Shown here piece after piece: positions 52,336 to 60,803 of a stretch of 64,000 nucleotides of DNA; position 1 is the stretch's first letter; each line of letters begins with the position of its first letter. Position numbers and translations under genes: made by a program. Origin of the DNA: JAEUMD01 sp050246945 (GTDB taxonomy: Bacteria; Pseudomonadota; Alphaproteobacteria; Rhizobiales; Hyphomicrobiaceae); NCBI GenBank assembly GCA_050246945.1, contig JBFWVC010000016.1, positions 1 through 64,000 of the forward strand, given 5' to 3'. The notes beneath the pieces are model-generated. The model was given only the letters and a program-made list of their open reading frames with translations. It searched no databases and was not told where the DNA came from.

Positions 52336-54843
52336 TCATCGCCCTTCTTCCTCACCCTTAAGCATGCCTGTGAACCCGGTGATAGCGAGGGAAATGAGGA
52401 TTAGACCGAGCAACATTTCGATCACGTAGAGGACGTAGAGCACCTGACCGGTTGTGATCACAATGGTTCGGTGCGCGTCGGGGATGGGTACAGCTATCCG
52501 AGCGAGAGGTGCGTAGTCGAGGCGTGGTCGCCAGTGCTCCTTGAAGCCGAAATTGACAAAAGGCATGAAGACGTCGAGCGAATACGCGATGGGTACGAAG
52601 GCAGGATAGTTCGTGACGGCCTTGGCATCGTCCTGCCCGAACTCGCCCTTCAGCGCCATAACAAACACTGTTTCATCTTTACAGTCAGATCGTAAACAGC
52701 CTGTGGCAGCGTAATGCCAGACGCCGGCGAAGAGCATGATAAATGCGATGGCCCACACGACCGTGCGCCATGGGTTGAAACCGTAGAGGGCGAAAACATC
52801 GAGCAGCCAACCTTGTATTCTTGCACTCTTAGAGGCTGATGCGGCGCGTCGGTGGCGGCGACGACGCAATATGGCGATCTCGCGCGCGTCATCGTGGTAG
52901 CCTTGGGCGGCCAGTCGGCGGGAAAGCTGGACCCATGCTTGCGGCTTGAAGTGTGTGACGAGGTCTTGTTCGGATTGGCCGTCGAGCCAACGAATTCGCA
53001 CGTTGGATGTTGAACGCCCTTCGCTGCCCCTGACTAGACCGGCTGGATTCTCTAAGTGCTCATAGTTGAACCCATCGAGTACCAGGTGGTCGACGTCGCG
53101 CCCATCCGGCAAACGATATCGGACATCGCTTTTGCGCTGGGCTGCCGATGGCGGCCATGCTGCGGCAACGTCCTCGTAACTGCCAACGCGTGCGCGGCTT
53201 AGGTCGACGATGCCGCGGGGACGCGTCTCGGGGCTGGCCGGCATGACGAGCCTGTCGATGCGTGCATCGACAAAGCTGAGAGCGACCTCATCGTAACGTT
53301 CGATGAGGACTTCGTCACCGATGGGAGAAATGTCGCGTCCGTCTCGCGCGATGACTGCCGACACAACGCGACTGTCTTCGAGATCCACCATTCCATCGAT
53401 TTGGGCATGATCGAGGACGACACCGCCCGTCGTCTCGAAGCCGCCATCCAGGACCAATTCTCGGGCAATCTTGACGCCGTTGGCGAACAGCGCCGGTCCA
53501 AAATCCACTTTGATCTTGGTTGAACGCAGTCGCATCTCATTGCCCAGCTGCGCTGCCGGGAGGCGGACGATGCCCTGGATCGTGCTGCGGCCCATGAACC
53601 AGCCGCCGCCGACGTGTACGCCATCGGCACGTATGGCGAGATCGCCGCTACCAACGATTGACGATCCGGTGAAGCCGAGTTGCCCTTGAATGCGCGCACC
53701 CGCAAATCGCAGGCTGCCTGTGATATGGGCGCCCCGCATGATCCAGTTGCCCCGAAGCTGCATGACGTCGGCTTCAATTGCGCGCCCGGAACTCTGTATT
53801 TCAACCGAGCTAGCTCCAAATCCAGAACCGATGTCGGCTCCAGAGAGTGAAATTCCGCCGACGATCTTTGCGCCCGATACTGACATGCCGCGATTTATCG
53901 TGGCTCCGGAAACGGAAACCGCCCATTCCTCGCCAGGCCCAGACAGCGTGGCGCCGCGGGCGTTGAATTCGCCTGCAATCTGCGAACTGTTGAGCCGGAT
54001 GCCACCGGAGATTTTGCTCCCATCGAGTATGAAGTCACCGCCGATTTCGGCGCCGCGCGCATTCAGGCCTTCGTTCGTCGCGAGAATCTCGATGTTGGGC
54101 GCATCGAGCGCATTGGCCCTCACGCCGCGAATGCGCACACTTCCTTCGACGCGGGCTCGTCGCAGGACCCATGCCCCATCACAGACGAGGCCCTCGCCAT
54201 TGATCGCAACGCCGGCATTTGCGATCCGCGCTTCTTCCCAGAGGAGATTGCCACCGATATGTGCGCCAGCGAGGCGAACCTCGCCAGTAACGTCAGCAGT
54301 GCGAAGGAGCATTGGTCCATCAAGGCGCATGCCATCAGCCAAGAGCGCAATTTCCCCAGGGTTCTGCAGCACGACCTTGTCGAGGGCCAAAGCCTCTCCG
54401 AGGCGGGCACCCCGCAACCGAACCGCTCCGTTGATTGTGCTTGATGAAAGGAAGACGGCGCTTTCGACGCGCATGCGGTCGGCCTTGATGCTTCCTTCTA
54501 CCCGGCATTCATATAGGCCAATGCGTTTAATCGATGCATCACGGAGCCGAATAGCACCTGCCGATGCACCTTTTGCATCGAAGGTACATCGCAAGAATAC
54601 GAGGGGTTTATCAACAACGCATCCCTCAAGATCGAGGCATCCTTCAATGACTGCATCGTAGACACTCAGGCCGACAGGAGGCAGATCGAATTCAGGGAAG
54701 CGGTTTGTCGCTATCGCTTCAATCAGCTCGGATCGTACGATCGCACCGTTGAGGATCGCGCGCTTGCCGTTTGCTGCAGCATCGACCAGCGCCTGTTCCG
54801 ATACAGAAAGCGATCCAGTCTCCCATCGATCGCCGCTACTCAT
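52336..54843 (-). CDS. Large beta-solenoid protein with C-terminal membrane helices
   Basis: 835 residues. From about 60 to 560 the chain is built of short imperfect repeats of the type 'G-x-hydrophobic-x-L-x-G-A-x-I-x-G' (examples: SIKADRMRVESAVFLSSSTI, GAVRLRGARLGEALALDKVV, GSVRIRGVRANALDAPNIEI, GGIRLNSSQIAGEFNARGAT). This predicts a long right-handed beta-helix. A basic linker (ILRRRRHRRAASASKSA) leads to two or three membrane helices (VVWAIAFIMLFAGVWHYAAT; VLYVLYVIEMLLGLILISLA). Databases often call this family 'membrane-associated oxidoreductase', but no cofactor motif is visible, so I give no function. Confidence 0.8.
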   Translation of the reverse strand: MSSGDRWETGSLSVSEQALVDAAANGKRAILNGAIVRSELIEAIATNRFPEFDLPPVGLSVYDAVIEGCLDLEGCVVDKPLVFLRCTFDAKGASAGAIRLRDASIKRIGLYECRVEGSIKADRMRVESAVFLSSSTINGAVRLRGARLGEALALDKVVLQNPGEIALLADGMRLDGPMLLRTADVTGEVRLAGAHIGGNLLWEEARIANAGVAINGEGLVCDGAWVLRRARVEGSVRIRGVRANALDAPNIEILATNEGLNARGAEIGGDFILDGSKISGGIRLNSSQIAGEFNARGATLSGPGEEWAVSVSGATINRGMSVSGAKIVGGISLSGADIGSGFGASSVEIQSSGRAIEADVMQLRGNWIMRGAHITGSLRFAGARIQGQLGFTGSSIVGSGDLAIRADGVHVGGGWFMGRSTIQGIVRLPAAQLGNEMRLRSTKIKVDFGPALFANGVKIARELVLDGGFETTGGVVLDHAQIDGMVDLEDSRVVSAVIARDGRDISPIGDEVLIERYDEVALSFVDARIDRLVMPASPETRPRGIVDLSRARVGSYEDVAAAWPPSAAQRKSDVRYRLPDGRDVDHLVLDGFNYEHLENPAGLVRGSEGRSTSNVRIRWLDGQSEQDLVTHFKPQAWVQLSRRLAAQGYHDDAREIAILRRRRHRRAASASKSARIQGWLLDVFALYGFNPWRTVVWAIAFIMLFAGVWHYAATGCLRSDCKDETVFVMALKGEFGQDDAKAVTNYPAFVPIAYSLDVFMPFVNFGFKEHWRPRLDYAPLARIAVPIPDAHRTIVITTGQVLYVLYVIEMLLGLILISLAITGFTGMLKGEEEGR

Positions 54844-54999
54844 ATGCCCCTCCAGGATCCGACCCTACGCTCAGATTTGCCGGTTGCGAAGGTTTGGCGC
54901 AAGCGGCGATATGAGGAACTGGCAACAGCGAGCCAGCATATATCTGTTCGGCAACAATGCTGGTGCGTCGACGACGTGATGAAAAATGCTTACAAAAAG

Positions 55000-55110
55000 C
55001 GGGGCAGTTGTGAAGCCGGTGATAGTCAAGGCAACGAGAATGAGGCTCAGCAACGTTTCGATGGCGTAAAGGAGTTGGTCAATCGTAAGGACGATTGTGC
55101 GGTCGATGCG
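55000..55110 (-). pseudogene. Relic of a second beta-solenoid membrane protein (C-terminal helix)
   Basis: Minus strand reads IDRTIVLTIDQLLYAIETLL then SLILVALTITGFTTAP. It aligns with the end of the neighbouring 835-residue protein (AHRTIVITTGQVLYVLYVIE, MLLGLILISLAITGFT). Only this last helix remains, wedged against the following deoxyribosyltransferase gene, so a tandem paralogue was deleted. Confidence 0.75.
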
Positions 55111-55113
55111 TCG

Positions 55114-55695
55114 CTAGTCACGCTCCAGGATGCGGTGTTCCAGCAGCTTCTGTAGGCACAACCGGAACCCGGCCAATGCGGTCAACTCCGCGCCGCGCGG
55201 GACAGCTACTTTATGAACGGGGTGGCCCGTGCAATCCACTGCACCAACCATCATGAGGTTGTCGGGCATGTCGAAGCGTTCAATGGTCGTGCCAGCGCTA
55301 TAGGCTTCGATAGCAGAGGAACACTCGTGCTCGTAGTAGCGTGTCGAGCGCTCTTCGAAGCTCGTAGTCACGTGCGTGTAGCCCAACACGGGCTTATCTC
55401 TTGCCGCCATATAGCCCATCTCAAACGCAGTGCCGGCATCCATGCTCACGCCGCGAAACGGAGTCATATTTGCCACGATAGCATCGCATCGGCCCATGTG
55501 TTCCAGGTTTCCCCGGTAGATTGCAACGCCTTGCGCGAAGGGACACAAGCCATCGAGGCTCAGCTCACCATCCATTGGCGAGACGCCGATGAATCCGAAA
55601 TCATTGCACATCTCTTTCTTTGCATCGAAAACGGGCTTGCCGAAGTCTGGCAGGAAGACCTCGGGACCTGCCAAGTAGATTCTCGAGCGTCGCAT
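55114..55695 (-). CDS. Nucleoside 2-deoxyribosyltransferase-family protein
   Basis: 193 residues. The fold starts RIYLAGPEVFLPDFGKP. Asp-86 and the nucleophile Glu-92 lie in MDAGTAFEMGYMAARDKPVL, and NMTPFRG matches the substrate loop. Enzymes of this family swap or hydrolyse the base of deoxynucleosides; some act in nucleotide hygiene or signalling. The C-terminal residues (LEHRILERD) abut the solenoid relic, so the last few may be non-native. Confidence 0.85.
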   Translation of the reverse strand: MRRSRIYLAGPEVFLPDFGKPVFDAKKEMCNDFGFIGVSPMDGELSLDGLCPFAQGVAIYRGNLEHMGRCDAIVANMTPFRGVSMDAGTAFEMGYMAARDKPVLGYTHVTTSFEERSTRYYEHECSSAIEAYSAGTTIERFDMPDNLMMVGAVDCTGHPVHKVAVPRGAELTALAGFRLCLQKLLEHRILERD

Positions 55696-55763
55696 CGGTT
55701 ACTCCTTTTGGCGACGTCTGGCCAACCTAGTGCTCGCCACATCGGCTAGAAGCGTTGTCGGCA

Positions 55764-56222
55764 TCATGTAAGGTAGACCCAATCGGCGAAGGCGGCTGCC
55801 TGGCCCACCGGCGCTCCGGTGGAGTCCGTTACGTTCCACACGGACGCGTTAGAAATCCGAAAACGTCGCCCGGTCGAGGATATGCGAACGCCAGCGTAGT
55901 CCTCGATTATCCCTTCCCGCATGACGCGTTCGAGAAGTTGAGAGCGCTCTTTCCGGAGCAGCGGCTCCGCGGAGAGACGGGAAGGCAGGAGCGTAAAGTT
56001 GCCGAAGTCCATCTCGAAAAGCTGGAGAGCTTTGCGGTTTCCAAAAAAGAAGACCGGGTCGGTCTCAGTGCCATGAGCGACGATCGCAAACGGAGCGGAC
56101 CAGAGCATTTGAACAGGATCGCCTTCATCAGCCACCAGGCGCCGGCCTGTTATCCTCAGGTGGCTGTCGCTGATAGACACGATGCGGTGGCGTTGCCGAT
56201 CGTCAAGTGCAGTAACGTCCAT
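55764..56222 (-). CDS. MEKHLA-domain protein
   Basis: 152 residues, essentially one MEKHLA domain (a PAS-related fold): SAPFAIVAHGTETDPVFFFG, NRKALQLFEMDFGNFTLLPS, RLSAEPLLRKERSQLLERVM and SSTGRRFRISNASVWNVTD. In bacteria and plants it is a small ligand- or cofactor-binding sensor module of unclear ligand. No output domain is attached. Confidence 0.87.
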   Translation of the reverse strand: MDVTALDDRQRHRIVSISDSHLRITGRRLVADEGDPVQMLWSAPFAIVAHGTETDPVFFFGNRKALQLFEMDFGNFTLLPSRLSAEPLLRKERSQLLERVMREGIIEDYAGVRISSTGRRFRISNASVWNVTDSTGAPVGQAAAFADWVYLT

Positions 56223-56344
56223 TGAGTAGTGTCAACCGGTATTGGAATGCGCTAGGGACGAAGGATTATGCAAGCGTTGACGTTCGTCCAGCCTATGGAT
56301 CCGCAGCCTGGCATGCAATCGCCCAGCGTCGATATCTTGATGCC

Positions 56345-56707
56345 CTATTTGCGAAAGCCGTACTCCAGAATGAAGTACGCAGGATTTAGCTCCGTCAACG
56401 GTTCACGCATTTTGTCGAGTTCCTCGCCGGGACCATGAACCTCCAAGCGTGTCAGTTCAGCCATTCCCAGCAGTTGCTTCAGGAGCGCGTCAACATTTTC
56501 CAGATGGGCGAGCGCACCCTCTGCGTCTGCATAGCCCTCACGGCAGTGCATCTCGTCTCCGTTGAAAGTGAAGCCGTAATACAGGCATTTCGGTTCGGTC
56601 TTAGATTTCTGGACGAACAGGTCGCACATCGTCTTTATGTTGGCGAGCTTTCCCGGCTGGGCTTTGAAATACGGAACGATCGTTACGCAAGTATCGTCGG
56701 TAGCCAT
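56345..56707 (-). CDS. Antibiotic-biosynthesis-monooxygenase-like (ABM) small protein
   Basis: 120 residues from ATG 56707 with GGGGAG upstream. The ferredoxin-like ABM fold shows in CVTIVPYFKAQPGKLANIKT, MCDLFVQKSKTEPKCLYYGF and EMHCREGYADAEGALAHLEN. Such dimeric proteins oxidise quinols or act as chaperones/oxygenases without cofactors. Substrate unknown; not tightly linked to neighbours. Confidence 0.75.
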   Translation of the reverse strand: MATDDTCVTIVPYFKAQPGKLANIKTMCDLFVQKSKTEPKCLYYGFTFNGDEMHCREGYADAEGALAHLENVDALLKQLLGMAELTRLEVHGPGEELDKMREPLTELNPAYFILEYGFRK

Positions 56708-56957
56708 AATTTTCTCCCCATCTACCAGTTCGGTTCCAACACTTCCCGCCATCTCCCACATGTTGTGAGCACATGCGATTTATTCTTGTTGCGGGATCTC
56801 TCAATATTCTATCAATGAACCATCGATCAGAAGCTCAAGTGCGCAGCATCGAAGGCATTCCCGTGGGAGCAAATTGGCTTTCGATTGCTCTGACCATACC
56901 CGCGAGTAGCTGTCGGCTGGCTTGCAACTCATCGCCGAGATTGATTTTAGGTCGCAG

Positions 56958-58118
56958 ATGTCTCTAGTCACACGAAAATGGGCTGACAGCGTCCAAGCAA
57001 AACCCTTGATCCGTGCATTGGCAGAGTTGCTGGCCACAATGCTGTTGTCCCAATCATCGCTTTCGCAAGAACAAAAACCGACAGTGCCAAAGCGGTTCGA
57101 ACCTGTAGTCGGTCACCAAAGTTCACTCAGTCGCGATCTGGGAGCGCAACGCGAGCCGGATCAACAGCGCATGCCGGCCCGATCCGTTCTCATTGATCAC
57201 CTTCAGGCCCTTGAGTTGGCATTTCGCGTCTATTCGGAAGCCAGCCGGCCCGAAACGTTCATATTTGGCGACGACCTCACGCGCCAAAACTTTGACCGCC
57301 TGAAGCCACACGCCGAAGACCTCGCGCGGGAGCCCACGAGTCTGCGCAATCAGTACGTGGCCTCGCAGTTTGAATTCTTCGAGTGGCAGCCAGTCTATCA
57401 CTGGAAGGTTCTCGACATAGCCGACCGAACAAACGTAAGAGGCTCCTGTTCAGAGCCCTCCGAAGGGCGAACTCCAGACACTGACAGGGAAGCGTGGCGC
57501 GGATTCCGCGCTGTCACTTATGTGAACCATCGCGCAAGGCGTGTCGTTGTGGCCGTTGCCGGAACGGACGTCTTCAGCGCCGACGACTGGAAAAATGATC
57601 TTGTGGCTCTGGGCGGTTACACCGCGCCCTACTTCGAGGTCGCGTGCGCATACATGAGGCACATAATCGAGACGTACAAAGCGCGCTTGAAGGACTACGA
57701 ATTCGAATGTGCCGGCCACAGCCTCGGTGGTGGCGCCTGCAGTCATGCAGCTAGTCGCCTAGGCCTCCGCGGGGTCACCCTGAATCCAATCGGCACAGTC
57801 AAGAGCCTGCGCGTGAAGCCGTTCCGGACTGGTGTCTCTTCCAACACGGGTGCGCGGCCGGGCATATTCAACTATGTGGACCCCGAAGATCCTGCGCATT
57901 TCGCTTACAAGGCTGCAGATCGCGTTCCAAGTGGTTTGATCTACTGGATCGCGCCGCACCCGAATGAGAATGCAGGCGGTATGCTTGACGGTGTGCTGCA
58001 ATTCCTGAAGCCGAAGAAATCGGCAATCGAGCGGGCCTGGGCAACCTATCAGGCACATCGAGCTACCATCTCGCTCGACCGCCTGGTCGAATTCGAGAAG
58101 CTGGCTCGTATCCGGTGA
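56958..58118 (+). CDS. Lipase-like alpha/beta hydrolase (DUF2974/class 3 type)
   Basis: 386 residues from ATG 56958. The core resembles class-3 lipases: RRVVVAVAGTDVFSADDWKN (oxyanion strand and loop), DLVALGGY, and nucleophile Ser-255 in CAGHSLGGGACSHAASRLG. Then come LNPIGTVKS and YVDPEDPAHFAYKA with a candidate acid and, near the end, the catalytic-His candidate in IAPHPNEN. No signal peptide is obvious. Possibly a phospholipase or effector-like enzyme; function not established. Confidence 0.75.
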   Translation: MSLVTRKWADSVQAKPLIRALAELLATMLLSQSSLSQEQKPTVPKRFEPVVGHQSSLSRDLGAQREPDQQRMPARSVLIDHLQALELAFRVYSEASRPETFIFGDDLTRQNFDRLKPHAEDLAREPTSLRNQYVASQFEFFEWQPVYHWKVLDIADRTNVRGSCSEPSEGRTPDTDREAWRGFRAVTYVNHRARRVVVAVAGTDVFSADDWKNDLVALGGYTAPYFEVACAYMRHIIETYKARLKDYEFECAGHSLGGGACSHAASRLGLRGVTLNPIGTVKSLRVKPFRTGVSSNTGARPGIFNYVDPEDPAHFAYKAADRVPSGLIYWIAPHPNENAGGMLDGVLQFLKPKKSAIERAWATYQAHRATISLDRLVEFEKLARIR

Positions 58119-58357
58119 GTACCTTCCGTCAAGAAGCGCTCCCCAGTGAACCGCTTCGGATACCTGCATGTGCCAAGGGCGGTCAGCTCTTCGACGGTGT
58201 AAACCCCCGTATCGTAGTCCAAAAACATTGCCATACGCTCTTCCAAAGGACACCTCTCCCTGAACGGCATGTCCGAATCTCCCTCTCAAGAGATCCAAAC
58301 AGACTGTCAGGGATGTCCCCGGTCTATCCTGTCAGGTATCAAACGGGTTCGTACCTG

Positions 58358-58563
58358 CATTTCCGCCACCCCGGCTGCTACCCCAAGGTCGGAGCGGCCT
58401 CGTTGGCGCCTAGCCCAAAGGCGCCTCAAATCCTTGCAATCATTCTATATTTTATGGTGGGCGGTACAGGGATTGAACCTGTGACCCCGCGCGTGTGACG
58501 CGAATACTCTGGAGCATCTGGCGATCCCGGCAGGACTCGAACCTGCGACCCTCTGCTTAGAAG
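58358..58563. repeat. Direct repeat unit 2: tRNA-Val and tRNA-Arg fragments (copy C)
   Basis: Counterpart of 37756-37967. Bases 58455-58504 hold the tRNA-Val 3' part with a perfect T-stem (ACAGG/CCTGT). Bases 58519-58563 hold the tRNA-Arg(TCT) 3' part, here continuing two bases further into the anticodon stem (GC). It looks like the freshest copy and marks the boundary of segment 3. Just beyond, AACTACA (58615-58621) and TGTAGTT (58639-58645) form an inverted pair that could be recombinase arm sites. Confidence 0.78.
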
Positions 58564-58782
58564 GCTTTTAACCGCATCTATAAGACATTGTAATCACGAT
58601 AAGATTATTGAGCCAACTACAAACTGTGTAGTGGAATGTGTAGTTATCTAGACTGGATCGCCGGTTTTTTGCTGCCGAATCGTCCGCCGTGTTATAGTGC
58701 AAAGAAAGTGACGTAAATACATGATCTAAAAGGCTAAGTTTACCCCTAAGAGCTCGAACTTAGGGTCGTATGTACGCAAGGG

Positions 58783-58815
58783 CAGCGCTAACGCGCTGTC
58801 TTTTCTTTATTTTTT
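58783..58815 (+). terminator. Rho-independent terminator candidate
   Basis: Stem CAGCGC, loop TAAC, stem GCGCTG, followed by a 15-base T-rich run (TCTTTTCTTTATTTTT). No gene is seen directly upstream on this strand, so it may end an unannotated transcript such as a small RNA. Confidence 0.6.
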
Positions 58816-59114
58816 GTCCCCCCTCTTGTCGGGCTAACGCCCGACCCCGCACGCCATTCCATCTCTCTCATCGAAGTGTCCATGTTCACGATGGAACTGG
58901 CGGCGCTCACCCCACAAAAACGGTTGCTCCTCCGCTAGGAATGGCGTCGTCGCTGCCGCGGTTTTGTACCGGGTTCGGCTGGCGTACGGGGTCGGCCGCT
59001 AGCGCTCCCGACACGGCGGCCGGCTTGAAAGCGCGGCCTGGCCCTCGGCAGGCAAGCTGCGCGAGGGTGACTTCGTTTCACTCAGTCATGTCTCCGACAA
59101 GAGGGGGGACAAAA
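58812..59114. repeat. 21-bp perfect inverted repeat spanning 261 bases
   Basis: TTTTGTCCCCCCTCTTGTCG (plus G) at 58812-58832 is exactly complementary to 59094-59114. Such long, perfect, distant arms resemble the ends of a miniature inverted-repeat transposable element or a long-range RNA stem. Confidence 0.85.
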
Positions 59115-59549
59115 TTTCGACGGCAGCTTCCCACGCCGTCGGGGCACTCATCGTGCCACGGAGATGACGCGCGGGCGTCATCGCAATCACAGGCGTGCGT
59201 AGGCACGCCATCTTTACGTCAGTACGCCCGCAGGGAGCGTAATGACGACAGTGGAGTTCGTTACACGCCGCGTGTAACGACACATTGTTGGCGGCGCGTG
59301 CCGGGTAGCCGGCCGCGCCGCTGAACGCCCTGGTGGGTGGGGCGTTCTATACATAAAGACGCTCGCACGGTTCTCCCCATCGTACCGAAAACAGCAGCCG
59401 TCAAGGCACCCCGAGCGTTCGTAGTGGCGTGTGTGTGCCGTTTGGGTGCCCCGCCTCTGACTAGCTGCTTCGGTTTCCGGTTAAACCGCATGGGAACCGT
59501 GGCTTGCTGCGGTTGGTCGATTTTACTCGTCTGTAATTACACAACTCGT

Positions 59550-59795
59550 ATGTCTACACGACAACCAACCTTCCGGGAGCGCATCCGCTTGCTCCAGATC
59601 GCGTCCGCTGAGATTTCAGAAATCTCGGAGCACTTTGATCACGAGCAATACGGCATTCGCCTTCGCGAAGTCGCTGAGATCATCAGCGCCGAGGTAGCGC
59701 GCATGGAGCACGCTGCCACCCGCTGGGAGCAAAACGCTCACCGCAAAAACGCAAAAACCGCCTCCCCCGAGACGGTCATTACCCACTCATCGTAA
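59550..59795 (+). CDS. Small hypothetical helical protein
   Basis: 81 residues from ATG 59550: MSTRQPTFRERIRLLQIASA, then EISEHFDHEQYGIRLREVAE and ISAEVARMEHAATRWEQ. Strong helical heptad-like pattern in the middle, polar tail. Eight bases upstream of the DUF3768 gene, so the two form an operon. Family unknown. Confidence 0.55.
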   Translation: MSTRQPTFRERIRLLQIASAEISEISEHFDHEQYGIRLREVAEIISAEVARMEHAATRWEQNAHRKNAKTASPETVITHSS

Positions 59796-59802
59796 CATAC
59801 CT

Positions 59803-60144
59803 ATGTCCGATATCGCTCGTATCTGCGCCCTCAATGACCTATTGAGGCGCGCGGCCTGTGGGCCGATGCTTGCAAGTGGCGAACTGGTCGTCACCCGCGG
59901 GGTGCTCGACCACGGCGAGGATTTCCTCGCCCGCGCCATTCTGGCGGTTCGTTCTCACGCCGATTTCACGGCTGACAACGACCCCTATGGCGAGCACGAC
60001 TTCGGCTCGTTCGTTCTCGATCAACAGAAGCTATTCTGGAAGATCGACTACTACGATACCGACTTGGCGTATGGGTCTCCCGACCCCAGTGATCCCGAGA
60101 TCACCCGCCGGGTTCTCACCATCATGCTAGCTAGCGAGTACTAG
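59803..60144 (+). CDS. DUF3768-family protein
   Basis: 113 residues. Recognisable wording of the family: ALNDLLRRAACGPMLASGEL, VVTRGVLDHGEDFLARAILA, FTADNDPYGEHDFGSFVLDQ and KLFWKIDYYDTDLAYGSPDP. DUF3768 genes are typical passengers of plasmids and integrative elements in Rhizobiales; the function is unknown. Followed at 60158 by a clear terminator. Confidence 0.88.
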   Translation: MSDIARICALNDLLRRAACGPMLASGELVVTRGVLDHGEDFLARAILAVRSHADFTADNDPYGEHDFGSFVLDQQKLFWKIDYYDTDLAYGSPDPSDPEITRRVLTIMLASEY

Positions 60145-60157
60145 TCCGTTCGACACT

Positions 60158-60178
60158 GCCCGCCCTTGGCGGGCTTTT
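60158..60178 (+). terminator. Rho-independent terminator after the DUF3768 gene
   Basis: Perfect 7-bp stem GCCCGCC / GGCGGGC with loop CTT, then TTTT, 13 bases after the DUF3768 stop. Confidence 0.85.
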
Positions 60179-60311
60179 GTCGTGTAGCCGTAAGTTGTGA
60201 GTGATCTGAGGAACTGGAGTGCTGCGACTGACTGAACGTTGTCTGCGCCCGTCTGGCCGGCTATTCTCAGTTTCAGCGTTGTGTACCAAGCAAATACTGG
60301 GGGGCTACGAA

Positions 60312-60803
60312 ATGCTCGATTTTCTGCTTGAAGAGCCAGTTTGGGCGTTTGTAATTCTGCTGATAATATGCCTCCCCTTGTTGGTATTTTTTGTTTGGTT
60401 ATTTCGCAGCCTATTTATATCGCTGTCCCCTAAGGCTCCAAGAAGAGTCCTAATAAAGAGAGGCGGAAGAAATCACTTCACTTCAGGTAGGCCTTTGGGC
60501 TTCGACTATCAAACAACATTTCTGGCAGTCAGCTGCGGACTTTCACTTATCATAATAGATATTGGCACTGACGCGGTTGGTGGAGATGCATTTCTCAAAA
60601 TAGCATTACTACTCGCATCGGTATTCAGCTTCTTCTTATTTGCAAGGCTTTTATGCAGAAGCAAGGCTAGGCATAAAACGGTTCTCGCCTTCGGAAAAAC
60701 ATTCTTCACGCCCGCCTTCGCCATATATATTTGGCCGAAGACATTTGACGCCCTTGAAGGTACGATTGAAAACGGCCTTCGAGCGATAATTGAGAGATTT
60801 TGA
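60312..60803 (+). CDS. Hypothetical integral membrane protein
   Basis: 163 residues from ATG 60312 with GGGGGG upstream. Membrane helices at the N-terminus (VWAFVILLIICLPLLVFFVW) and middle (FLAVSCGLSLIIIDIGTDAV; IALLLASVFSFFLFARLLC), joined by a basic loop. The base composition is AT-richer than the neighbours (AATATGCCTCC, ATAATAGATATTGG), suggesting recent acquisition. No family recognised. Confidence 0.6.
   Translation: MLDFLLEEPVWAFVILLIICLPLLVFFVWLFRSLFISLSPKAPRRVLIKRGGRNHFTSGRPLGFDYQTTFLAVSCGLSLIIIDIGTDAVGGDAFLKIALLLASVFSFFLFARLLCRSKARHKTVLAFGKTFFTPAFAIYIWPKTFDALEGTIENGLRAIIERF

Larger units (their letters stand above)
58564..59549. other. Gene-free, hairpin-dense block
   Basis: Nearly 1 kb with no credible gene but many perfect stems. 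They include CCCTAAG/CTTAGGG (58744-58765), CAGCGC-TAAC-GCGCTG (58783-58798), GTCGGGC-TAAC-GCCCGAC (58828-58845), and GATGACGC/GCGTCATC (59163-59182). Further stems are GGCGTGC/GCACGCC (59192-59209), GTTACACG-CCG-CGTGTAAC (59260-59278) and GAACGCCC/GGGCGTTC (59323-59347). Most have 3-4-base loops. Could be a structured RNA, an origin or transfer region, or nested miniature elements. Confidence 0.6.

Noticed and set aside
53690..54661. 323-residue plus-strand frame opposite the beta-solenoid gene
   Set aside because: Pro/Arg/Ser-rich mirror of the repeats; the minus-strand frame explains the region.
58564..59350. Integron attC-like sites or a CRISPR array in the hairpin block
   Set aside because: The stems differ in sequence and spacing, no repeated spacer-repeat unit exists, and the R/L core boxes of attC are not arranged as needed; no integrase or cas gene is visible.
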